DNA of 64,000 nt from Bacteroidales bacterium UBA2287. GTDB lineage: Bacteria > Bacteroidota > Bacteroidia > Bacteroidales > Tenuifilaceae. Made by a program: the position numbers and the translations under genes. The DNA lies in assembly GCA_002345675.1 (NCBI GenBank), contig DDWL01000029.1, positions 1 through 64,000 on the forward strand, written 5' to 3'. Of the stretch, positions 52,717-60,652 are shown piece by piece. The notes beneath the pieces are model-generated. The model was not told where the DNA came from, made no database searches, and saw only the letters and a program-made list of their open reading frames with translations. The first letter of the stretch is position 1, and each line of letters opens with the position of its first letter.

Positions 52717-55700
52717 ATGTATACCTTAAAAAAAACCTGCTTTTTAATTCTTATTCTAATTGCAAGCACACAATTTCAGCTTAAAGCAAATCCTACTTTA
52801 AACAATTTGGAAACTAACGAAGCCCAGCGTTGGGTCGATTCGGTAATGAACGGCCTTTCGCTTCGCGAACGAATAGCTCAGTTATTTATGGTTGCAGCAT
52901 ACTCGAACAAGGACCAAAAACATGTTGATGAAATAATGCAACTTGTTAAAGAAGAAGGGGTAGGCGGGTTGTGCTTTTTTCAGGGTGGTCCCGTTAGGCA
53001 AGCAAACCTAACCAATAAGTACCAAAAAACAGCCAAGGTTCCGTTGCTAGTTTCAATGGATGCCGAGTGGGGTTTGGGCATGCGGTTGGACAGTACCATT
53101 TCGTTTCCCCGACAAATGACCCTTGGTGCGGTCGACGATTCGCGCTTGGTTTACCTTATGGGCGCCGACATTGCAAAACAGTTAAATAGACTTGGTGTTC
53201 ACATTAACTTTGCACCCGTAATCGATATAAATAATAACTCCAAAAATCCGGTAATAAACACCCGCGCCTTTGGCGAAGATCGCGATGCCGTTACCCAAAA
53301 AGGGTTGGCATACATGCTTGGCCTTCAGGATAATGGCGTTTTGGCTTGCGCCAAACATTTTCCTGGCCATGGCGATACCGACATCGACTCGCATTATGCT
53401 CTTCCTAAGCTAATGCACAGTCTCGAGCGACTCGACTCCATTGAACTGTACCCGTTTCGAAAACTGATTGAGAATGGCGTTTCGGGGGTTATGGTTGCTC
53501 ACGTTGAAATACCAAGCATCGAACAAAAAGAAAAACTTGCAGCAAGCATTTCGCCAAAAGTTGTTAACGACCTATTAGTTAAACAAATGGGGTTTAATGG
53601 ACTTGTTTTTACCGATGCCCTTAACATGAAAGGGGTAAGCGATAATTTTAAACCTGTTGAACTAAACTACCTATCGCTATTAGCAGGAAACGATATTCTT
53701 CTTTTTCCTTCGGAAGTAAAGGCATCGATTAGTAAAATTGAGTTGGAAGTAAAAAAAGGGCGTTTCCCCGAAGAGGAAATAAATCGCAGATGCCGGAAAA
53801 TAATTGAAGCAAAGTATAGAGTTGGTTTAAATAAGTACAAGCCAGTAGTCGCAAAAAATTTAGTAGCCAACTTAAATAAACCTTCGTCGGAACTGTTAAT
53901 ACGTCAAATATCCGAGCAGGCAATAACCGTGGTAAATTCATCGGGATTAATCCCAATTCAGCATCTCGACACGCTTTCAATAGCATATGTTGAAGTGGGT
54001 TACGACAGGGGTAATTTTTTTCGTGAGCAAATGGAGCTGTATGCTCCCATAGTTACCTATAGCATTAATACCGATGACCCCGAAAGCGATTTTATAAACT
54101 TAACGCAGCAACTTCAGTACTATAACTTAATAATTGTTGGACTGCACACATTAAATTCTCGGCCCAATAAAGATTTTGGAGTAACGCCTAATTTAGCAAA
54201 CTTTTTAGCCAATTTAAGTTCAAGAAAAAAAATGATTCTTAACGTGTTTGGCTCGCCCTACGCATTGGGAATTATGAGTAAAACCGATTCGATTAGCGAT
54301 TTAGTTATTGCATACGACAATACACCATTAACCCAAAACCTTACCGCTCAACTTCTTTTTGGTGGAATTGAGGCTACTGGAACTCTTCCAGTTACGGCTG
54401 CAGCTGGTTTCGAAATTGGAAAAGGCCTAAATGTTGGAAAACAAATACGACTAAAGTACACTCAGCCCGAAGAACTGCATATTAGTTCTATATACCTCCA
54501 AAAAATCGACTCTATAGCAAACGATGCCATTTCTCGGATGGCAACTCCCGGAATGCAAATTATTGCTGCTCGCAATGGTGTTGTGTTTTACAATAAAACA
54601 TTTGGGTATACTACATATACAAATACCGACTATCCGGCTGATATGAAAACCATATACGATGTGGCTTCGTTAACTAAAATTGCAGCAACGTTGCCTCGAA
54701 CAATGAATTTGTTCGAAAGTGGTAAACTAAACCTCGACGCACCACTTTCCAATTATATTTATCTGTCCGACACATTTACCAAAGATGGAATGATTATTCG
54801 CGACATGCTCCTCCATCAGGCAGGGCTCGAGGCATGGATTCCATTTTTTCAGCGAACACTCGAATCGTATTTCCCTAATCAACCGTTATTTACAACCTAT
54901 TTATCGGCTAATTACCCTTTTCAACTGCGCCCAAACTTTTTTTTAAATCGAAATTCGGGTCCATCTTCAAAATTTTATTCAAAAACAGCCAGTGCTGGAA
55001 AAAGCATTTTAGTTGCTAAAAATCTTTATGCAATTGATAGCATGAACGATTCCGTTTCTCTTTGGATAAGAAAAAGTAAACTGTCGCCTAAGGGTACATA
55101 TAAGTATAGCGATTTAGGATTTATGCTTTTGTATAAAGTTATCAACAGCATTTCCGATACCAGTTCTGAAGACTGGTTGAACGAAGAGTTGTACCAAAAA
55201 ATGGGAATGAACTACACCGGCTTTAATCCACTAAAAAGGTTCGAAGAGGATAGAATTGCCCCTACCGAAAACGATATGGTGTTTCGAAAGCAAATACTGC
55301 AGGGCTATGCTCACGACCCAGCAGCAGCCATGCTTGGCGGGGTGTCGGGGCATGCAGGATTGTTTTCAACTGCAAACGACTTAGCCAAGCTAATGCAAAT
55401 GTACCTTAACAAAGGTACTTATGGTGGGGTAGAGTATTTCGCACCATCAACAGTTGAACTGTTTACTTCGTGCGTTAGCTGCAAAACTGGAAATAGAAGG
55501 GGACTTGGTTTCGATAAACCCGAAAAGGATGTAACAAAGCAAAGTCCTGTTACCCAACAAGCATCGTCATTATCGTTTGGGCATTCGGGATTTACTGGTG
55601 TTTTTGCCTGGGCCGATCCTGCTTACGAGTTGGTTTACATTTTTGTGTCGAATAGGGTATACCCCGATGCAGAAAACAAAACCCTAAATAACCTCGATGT

Positions 55701-55755
55701 TCGAATGAAAATTCACGACATACTTTACAATGCTGTTAAGCAATCGGAATTTTAA
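52717..55755 (+). CDS. GH3 beta-N-acetylglucosaminidase fused to a serine beta-lactamase-type domain
   Basis: A 1012-residue exported fusion with a signal peptide (about 1-24). The GH3 part (about 40-580) has KHFPGHGDTDIDSH (213-226), with the NagZ-type His, and the nucleophile D300 in VFTDALNMKG. A beta-lactamase/PBP4*-type domain follows (about 595-1005) with SLTK (S651, K654), a YSD motif near 785 and FGHSG near 955. The first domain cleaves beta-N-acetylglucosamine from muropeptides; the second could hydrolyse peptide amide or ester bonds. A periplasmic or outer-membrane role in peptidoglycan recycling is likely. Such fusions are found in Bacteroidota. Confidence 0.92.
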   Translation: MYTLKKTCFLILILIASTQFQLKANPTLNNLETNEAQRWVDSVMNGLSLRERIAQLFMVAAYSNKDQKHVDEIMQLVKEEGVGGLCFFQGGPVRQANLTNKYQKTAKVPLLVSMDAEWGLGMRLDSTISFPRQMTLGAVDDSRLVYLMGADIAKQLNRLGVHINFAPVIDINNNSKNPVINTRAFGEDRDAVTQKGLAYMLGLQDNGVLACAKHFPGHGDTDIDSHYALPKLMHSLERLDSIELYPFRKLIENGVSGVMVAHVEIPSIEQKEKLAASISPKVVNDLLVKQMGFNGLVFTDALNMKGVSDNFKPVELNYLSLLAGNDILLFPSEVKASISKIELEVKKGRFPEEEINRRCRKIIEAKYRVGLNKYKPVVAKNLVANLNKPSSELLIRQISEQAITVVNSSGLIPIQHLDTLSIAYVEVGYDRGNFFREQMELYAPIVTYSINTDDPESDFINLTQQLQYYNLIIVGLHTLNSRPNKDFGVTPNLANFLANLSSRKKMILNVFGSPYALGIMSKTDSISDLVIAYDNTPLTQNLTAQLLFGGIEATGTLPVTAAAGFEIGKGLNVGKQIRLKYTQPEELHISSIYLQKIDSIANDAISRMATPGMQIIAARNGVVFYNKTFGYTTYTNTDYPADMKTIYDVASLTKIAATLPRTMNLFESGKLNLDAPLSNYIYLSDTFTKDGMIIRDMLLHQAGLEAWIPFFQRTLESYFPNQPLFTTYLSANYPFQLRPNFFLNRNSGPSSKFYSKTASAGKSILVAKNLYAIDSMNDSVSLWIRKSKLSPKGTYKYSDLGFMLLYKVINSISDTSSEDWLNEELYQKMGMNYTGFNPLKRFEEDRIAPTENDMVFRKQILQGYAHDPAAAMLGGVSGHAGLFSTANDLAKLMQMYLNKGTYGGVEYFAPSTVELFTSCVSCKTGNRRGLGFDKPEKDVTKQSPVTQQASSLSFGHSGFTGVFAWADPAYELVYIFVSNRVYPDAENKTLNNLDVRMKIHDILYNAVKQSEF

Positions 55756-55786
55756 TTAGCTTATTAACAACTCGAATTTTAACATG

Positions 55787-55818
55787 TTTGGTATTATTTT
55801 AAAATTAGTGTAGTTTTG
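55787..55818 (+). promoter_or_regulatory. Promoter of the ECF sigma factor gene
   Basis: TTTG (55787-55790), 20-bp spacer, TAGTTTTG (55811-55818), an excellent match to the Bacteroidota promoter. Predicted start is near 55823, which argues against the TTG start at 55830. Confidence 0.75.
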
Positions 55819-55853
55819 AACCAAATTATTTGAAATTGGAACTATCGAGACAA

Positions 55854-56381
55854 ATGCTTGAAAGATGCCAAAAGGGCGATAGAGCCGCACAACATGCGCT
55901 CTACATGGCATATTCTGCTCGAATGTTCAGTGTTTGTTTGCGCTACTTCCCTTCGTACGACATTGCTCAGGATATTCTTCAGGACGGCTTCATAAAGGTG
56001 TTCGATAACTTTAAAACTTTTAAGTTTAACGGCTCTGTTGAAGGGTGGATTAGAAGAATAATTGTTAATACTGCCCTGGAGTACCACCGAAAAAATGCTG
56101 CTGCAAATCATGTTGATATATCCGATGTTAAAAACCACTCGTGTGTAAACATCGATTGCCAAACCGATTACCACTTTTTACTTTCGTTAGTAACCGAGCT
56201 GCCCGACCAGTATCGATTAGTTTTTAACCTATACGCAATCGAAGGTTACTCTCATGCCGAAATTGCCGAAATGCTGTCGATTACCGAATCGACCAGCAAG
56301 TCTAACTACTCCCGTGCCAAGGGAATACTAAGAAAAAAATTGGAACAATTAAAGGAGGTTGAACCTTATGTTACACTATAA
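55854..56381 (+). CDS. ECF-type RNA polymerase sigma factor
   Basis: A sigma-70 group 4 protein of about 175 residues from the ATG at 55854 (183 from the in-frame TTG at 55830). Region 2 has YDIAQDILQDGFIKVFDNFKTFKFNGSVEGWIRRI and region 4 has LPDQYRLVFNLYAIEGYSHAEIAEMLSITESTSKSNYSRAKGILRKKL. I prefer the ATG because the promoter predicts transcription starting only about 7 bp before the TTG. The gene downstream overlaps its end by 14 bp and encodes a protein with an anti-sigma-like position. Confidence 0.9.
   Translation: MLERCQKGDRAAQHALYMAYSARMFSVCLRYFPSYDIAQDILQDGFIKVFDNFKTFKFNGSVEGWIRRIIVNTALEYHRKNAAANHVDISDVKNHSCVNIDCQTDYHFLLSLVTELPDQYRLVFNLYAIEGYSHAEIAEMLSITESTSKSNYSRAKGILRKKLEQLKEVEPYVTL
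56351..56358 (+). promoter_or_regulatory. Shine-Dalgarno for the overlapping barrel protein gene
   Basis: AAAGGAGG within the sigma factor gene, 9 bp before the ATG at 56368. It decides this start over the in-frame TTG at 56359. Confidence 0.7.
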
Positions 56382-57609
56382 ACCAACAGAATTTGAGGAG
56401 TTTGTAAGCAAGTTGGCACAGAACTCCGTAACTCCACCACCTCAAGTTTGGACAAGTATTGAGGATAATTTAAATTCGACTGCCAAGGTAAACTTAAGAG
56501 TTATATACACTAAACTTTCGCTTGCTGCTGGTTTTGCATTACTCCTTTCAATTTCAACCTATTTATATTTTGGCAATTCAATTGAAATTGAAAAGTACTC
56601 GAGCAACGACGAAATAAACGCAATGCTAAATAGTTACGGAGTAACTGCTAAAAATAATCCTAAACAATTTGCAGGTTTTATTTCAACTGAAAATAATGTA
56701 ACGGTTGAAAATGCCGAGAAAAAATTAAATGTAATCGAAAAGATAGAAGAATCGAGTAATAGTAGCTTAAAAAGTAGCCTAAACGATGAGCCATTTTCTT
56801 CAATAAAATTTAAAGGACTTCCAGAAAAAAATGGGAATATCAAACTTTCCGGTTATGCAACAAGTAGTAAAATTTTAACTCAAAGTAAGAGAATTGTTGA
56901 AACGCAAAGTAAATGGTCGTTTTCGGCCAGCATTTCACCAACATATACCAAACAAGCATCGTACAATGTACTAAATAGTAGCAATGTTTCATCGGGGCTT
57001 TGGCTATGGTCGGGCGAAATTGCTGTTAAGCGAAGAGTGTCGAAGCGATTTTCTGTTCAAGCTGGGTTAAATATTAGTCCCATGGGACAAAAATCGAATA
57101 ATTTGGTTTTAGCATACAGTAAAGAGCCCCGCAAGTCTTTTGGTAGTATCGGTGCAACAACCCAATATGGCAACGTTGGTTTAAACAACCCGAATATTGC
57201 TGTATACGATGTTGTTAAAGTGGCTGAACTACCAATGGATAAGTCGATTATTTACACTAATGCAAACCTTGTACAGCAGTTTTACTACTTAAATATTCCC
57301 TTTATTCTTTCGACCAATTTTAACCGAACATTTCGCAATATAACCTTAAAAACAGGTTTTTCGGCAGGTTACCTTATTGGTAATGAATTTACTCTGAAAA
57401 GCGAACTTGGTTCTTTTTCGGGACAAACAGATATCAATCATCGCTATGCTCTAACTGCTATAGGAGCACTAGAGTATTCGTATAGGGTAACAAAAAACCT
57501 AAATTTAATTTTCGAGCCAACGGTAAACTTCAACTTTGTTTCGGTTAACAATAACTCCCAAAACTCCTTACCCGTTACATTTAACCTTAAGTTTGGTGTA
57601 GGTTTTTAG
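56368..57609 (+). CDS. Membrane-anchored protein with C-terminal beta-barrel-like domain, anti-sigma position
   Basis: A 413-residue protein. The first 40 residues are soluble (TEFEEFVSKLAQNSVTPPPQVWTSIEDNL), then a membrane helix (LSLAAGFALLLSISTYLYF, about 44-63), a disordered Ser/Asn-rich linker and a beta-rich C-terminal half (about 180-413) that ends FNLKFGVGF like outer-membrane barrels. The position after the sigma factor and the overlap suggest an anti-sigma role for the N-terminus. A helix plus an outer-membrane-like barrel in one chain is unusual. I recognise no exact family. Confidence 0.72.
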   Translation: MLHYKPTEFEEFVSKLAQNSVTPPPQVWTSIEDNLNSTAKVNLRVIYTKLSLAAGFALLLSISTYLYFGNSIEIEKYSSNDEINAMLNSYGVTAKNNPKQFAGFISTENNVTVENAEKKLNVIEKIEESSNSSLKSSLNDEPFSSIKFKGLPEKNGNIKLSGYATSSKILTQSKRIVETQSKWSFSASISPTYTKQASYNVLNSSNVSSGLWLWSGEIAVKRRVSKRFSVQAGLNISPMGQKSNNLVLAYSKEPRKSFGSIGATTQYGNVGLNNPNIAVYDVVKVAELPMDKSIIYTNANLVQQFYYLNIPFILSTNFNRTFRNITLKTGFSAGYLIGNEFTLKSELGSFSGQTDINHRYALTAIGALEYSYRVTKNLNLIFEPTVNFNFVSVNNNSQNSLPVTFNLKFGVGF

Positions 57610-57802
57610 GTGAAAAGTTCTCCTTTTTTCTTTGCATTGTAAGGTTGTCATGATATATTCAGGAGTAACTAAGTCTTAAAATCGATACTTCATTTAACGG
57701 GTTGTATCGTTCAAAAGATATAGTCATGTATCCGCTTGGGAAATCCTTTATTGGCTAAATTTCTTCATTTCTTAAAGAGTTAATAAACAATCACATATTA
57801 TA

Positions 57803-58180
57803 TTATTGACGTTTGAGGTAACTTTTATTAATAATTTCCTTTAAAATAAAGGTTAAAAGACCACTTAAAATGGTAGCAACAATATCCTTCCAGTCAAACG
57901 TTCCGTGTAATCCGGTTAAACCCATAGGCTCCCAAATAATAGAATATACAATAACCGCAATTAAAATATGTTTATTCTTTTCACTGTTTGAGTAATCTTT
58001 AAATGTCCAAAATAAAAAGCAAAACGCTATTACAGATACAATACTTCCAATTGTATCAGCAATCCCAAAGTCATAAATATTTCTAGAGTAAATATAAGGC
58101 CTGTATGTAAATGTTAATACGAGTCCAATAATAACTGCTAAAATCGATATAGTTAAGTAAGCATTTTTCTTTTTATTCAT
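57803..58180 (-). CDS. Small membrane protein of unknown function
   Basis: A protein of 125 residues with four hydrophobic helices (from the ATG at 58180; eight more residues if the ATG at 58204 is used). The N-terminus MNKKKNAYLTISILAVI looks like a normal first helix. The loop WEPMGLTGLHGTFDWKDIVATI is the only distinctive part. No family is recognised. It is AT-rich. The 193-bp gap before it (57610-57802) holds nothing visible. Confidence 0.6.
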   Translation of the reverse strand: MNKKKNAYLTISILAVIIGLVLTFTYRPYIYSRNIYDFGIADTIGSIVSVIAFCFLFWTFKDYSNSEKNKHILIAVIVYSIIWEPMGLTGLHGTFDWKDIVATILSGLLTFILKEIINKSYLKRQ

Positions 58181-58274
58181 AGTTACTATTTTTTTAAAAC
58201 GCATTCATTTTTAAAATATAACATTGTGACGTTCCAAATCTAACTCAATTTTAGTGCATGACCTATATAAAAAC

Positions 58275-58310
58275 AAAAAGGGGCAAGATTATTAAATCTG
58301 CCCCCTTTTT
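58275..58310. terminator. Intrinsic terminator after the MFS gene
   Basis: AAAAAGGGGCAAGATT (58275-58290) pairs with AAATCTGCCCCCTTTTT (58294-58310), with a 3-nt loop and one mismatch. It lies 15 bp beyond the MFS stop on the minus strand. Confidence 0.85.
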
Positions 58311-58325
58311 ACTTTTTAAAAAGTA

Positions 58326-59723
58326 TTACTTTTTGTTAGGAAGTTCTAGGCCGTAACCTTTTTTCCTGTCGATATGTTTTAGGTAAAAACTTAGCAAGAA
58401 AGCTAAGAAGCCAAAGCCTGCAAAAATTAGTTCAGGAATCATGTAGTTATATTTTGCAGCAGTATCGCCAGCTGCAATCAGTTCCGAAACGCCAGGGTTC
58501 GAAGCCGAAAGAGCCCAACCAATCAAGATTGGCACACCAAGTAATCCCATGTTTTGAATCCAGAATGTTAAGCCATAAGCCGAACCTAAGTACCTGTCTT
58601 CAACAACTTTAGGTAGCGAAGGCCACATTGATGCTGGCACAAGCGAAAAGGCAACACCTAAAATAATAATTGTAATTAGTGCAATAGGAACTGTAAACAT
58701 TTCTGCAGGAACTAAGGCAAAAATAAGGTGAGAAACTGTTAGCAGAATTGCTCCGTACATCATCATACTTGCTCCCCAGCCTTTTTTATCCAAGAAAAAT
58801 CCGATGGGAGGAGTAAGAATCATTGCACCAATTGGGAAATACGATACAAACTGAGAAGCTGTTTTTACATCAACACTTAGTTTTGATGCTAGCATATCGG
58901 TAGCAAACTTTTGGAATGGAAATATAGCAGAATAGAATAACACACACATACCTGCAATAGCAATAAAGCCGGGGTTTTTCAAAATTACCCATATATCCGA
59001 AAGTTTAAACTCTTCGCTTGGTTCGTCTGTTGCATTGGCATTAGTCTCCTTGTCATAAGCCCTATCCATAAATGTGTAAATGAAAAAAGTAATAAAGCCC
59101 ACACACAAAAATGCTAATCCCCAGAATACCGAATTAGAAACTCCGCCTTGCTCTGCAAATACAGGACTTAACTGAAAAACTGCAAAAACGCCTAAACGAG
59201 CAAGTGCCATTTCTAAGCCCATTGCTAATGCCATTTCTTTTCCTCTAAACCATTTTACAATAGTTTTCGAAACGGTAATACCAGCCATTTCAACACCAAT
59301 ACCAAAAATAGCAAAACCAAAGAAAGCTAGTTTTGCAGAAGCAGGAATATAAGTGATAAAGGAATCTAACCAAGTGGCTAAACCTGTTTGTGCAAATCCT
59401 TCGGTTAGTGCGTAGAATTTTATTGCACCACCAATAACCATTGTTAAACCAGCAGTAATAATAGTGAAACGTATTCCCATCTTATCGAGTATAATACCCG
59501 AAAGTATTAGGAATCCCGCAAATACATTGAGAAAGAATTCCGATCCTCCTAACATGCCAAATACTTCTGGAGTCCATTTGTAGCCAGTTTCAAGCATGTT
59601 TTGTAAAGGTGCCGCTACATCAACAAAGAAGTAGGCAAAAAACATTGTTAGCGAAATGAGTGAAAGTGCAATCCAGCGTGCAGTTTTTGACTCTTTCATC
59701 AGGGATTTAACTTTTTCTGTCAT
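58326..59723 (-). CDS. MFS transporter
   Basis: A 465-residue inner-membrane protein with 12 helices. The first helix is ARWIALSLISLTMFFAYFFVD and the A-motif-like loop after helix 2 is GIILDKMGIRFTI. MYGAILLTVSHLIFAL and FLDKKGWGASMM are the second-half counterpart. The substrate is unknown. I see similarity to the MFSD1-like dipeptide branch from memory only. It is flanked by a terminator on each side and so is probably transcribed alone. Confidence 0.85.
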   Translation of the reverse strand: MTEKVKSLMKESKTARWIALSLISLTMFFAYFFVDVAAPLQNMLETGYKWTPEVFGMLGGSEFFLNVFAGFLILSGIILDKMGIRFTIITAGLTMVIGGAIKFYALTEGFAQTGLATWLDSFITYIPASAKLAFFGFAIFGIGVEMAGITVSKTIVKWFRGKEMALAMGLEMALARLGVFAVFQLSPVFAEQGGVSNSVFWGLAFLCVGFITFFIYTFMDRAYDKETNANATDEPSEEFKLSDIWVILKNPGFIAIAGMCVLFYSAIFPFQKFATDMLASKLSVDVKTASQFVSYFPIGAMILTPPIGFFLDKKGWGASMMMYGAILLTVSHLIFALVPAEMFTVPIALITIIILGVAFSLVPASMWPSLPKVVEDRYLGSAYGLTFWIQNMGLLGVPILIGWALSASNPGVSELIAAGDTAAKYNYMIPELIFAGFGFLAFLLSFYLKHIDRKKGYGLELPNKK

Positions 59724-59756
59724 TTTTTAGTATTGTTAGTAATAGTGGTACAAAAT

Positions 59757-59798
59757 AAAAATAGCCTCTGTATGCACAGGGCATACAACGCTATTTTT
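59757..59798 (-). terminator. Intrinsic terminator after the SPOR lipoprotein gene
   Basis: Nested stems AAAAATAGC (59757-59765) with GCTATTTTT (59790-59798), and GTATGC (59770-59775) with GCATAC (59781-59786). On the minus strand it ends with a T-rich run. Confidence 0.8.
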
Positions 59799-59867
59799 AA
59801 TGGTTAAGAAAGTGATATATCATTAGTAGTCAGGAATTTACATTAATGACTACTAAAGTTCGATAAC

Positions 59868-60329
59868 TTAAAAGTTTGCTTCGTAAATCCAAAGTTCGGT
59901 TGGCTCCTCTTTGTCCATGTTTATACGTCGAATCTCATTAAAAGCCTTCGAATACGTATCGAACGCAGCTACAGAAACCATGCGGAAACCATTTTTCGAC
60001 TCAACAATACGAGGATTCGAGAATCCCATTGCTGTAACAGACTGTTGGTATCCATCGGCATTTGTAGGCACTTTAAAACTTCCAATAATTACATGAAAGC
60101 GATTTTCTTGAAGCCTTTTTAAAGAGTCTTGTTCTGCTTGCTGTTTTGCTAGCATTTCCTCTTCAATTTTCTTGGCTTTAAGCATTTCAAGTTTGTTAAT
60201 GCTATCTTGTTTAGCTTCCCAAATGGCTAGCGTATCAACAGGTTGTTCTTTATTAAGTAAACCGTTAAACCACTTACAACTTGAAAGGGTTATGGTAGCT
60301 AAAAGCATGAGAATGAGTAACTTCTTCAT
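59868..60329 (-). CDS. SPOR domain lipoprotein
   Basis: A 153-residue lipoprotein. The signal ends in TLSSCKW (Cys18). A charged helix (about 38-75; NKLEMLKAKKIEEEMLAKQQAEQDSLKRLQ) leads to a C-terminal SPOR domain (about 78-150; RFHVIIGSFKVPTNADGYQQSVTAMGF). SPOR domains bind denuded peptidoglycan glycan at division sites. A septal cell-wall role is therefore likely. It ends in a nested terminator. Confidence 0.9.
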   Translation of the reverse strand: MKKLLILMLLATITLSSCKWFNGLLNKEQPVDTLAIWEAKQDSINKLEMLKAKKIEEEMLAKQQAEQDSLKRLQENRFHVIIGSFKVPTNADGYQQSVTAMGFSNPRIVESKNGFRMVSVAAFDTYSKAFNEIRRINMDKEEPTELWIYEANF

Positions 60330-60492
60330 AGATTATAGGGTTGGTTTTGTAAATCAAATTTCATAATTTTTTTTTCATAAAACAAAGGGAAACGCAATAA
60401 ATATTTAATCTTGGTAAGCAGTTACCCACTTGAAGAGATTTTATGATTTTATAAGTAGCATTAAATCAGTGCGTAAACTAAATTTGTGTGGA

Positions 60493-60643
60493 CTTAATAT
60501 TTAAATATTTTTTTTCACTTTTTTCATATTTAATTGTGAGAGTTGAGATTATTGCCAATTATTTCTGAATGAAATAAAGAAAAATTAACTTGCATTATAT
60601 TTACAAAATGCAGAAATGCATTAAGTTCTTAATATTTAAATAT
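60493..60643 (+). repeat. Two identical 16-bp AT-palindrome repeats before the acyl-CoA ligase
   Basis: CTTAATATTTAAATAT at 60493-60508 and again at 60628-60643, the second ending 9 bp before the ATG. The core ATATTTAAATAT is a palindrome. They lie in the 323-bp gap 60330-60652, which has no gene; a TAAATTTG -7-like element lies at 60479-60486. Confidence 0.55.
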
Positions 60644-60652
60644 ATAAACGTT

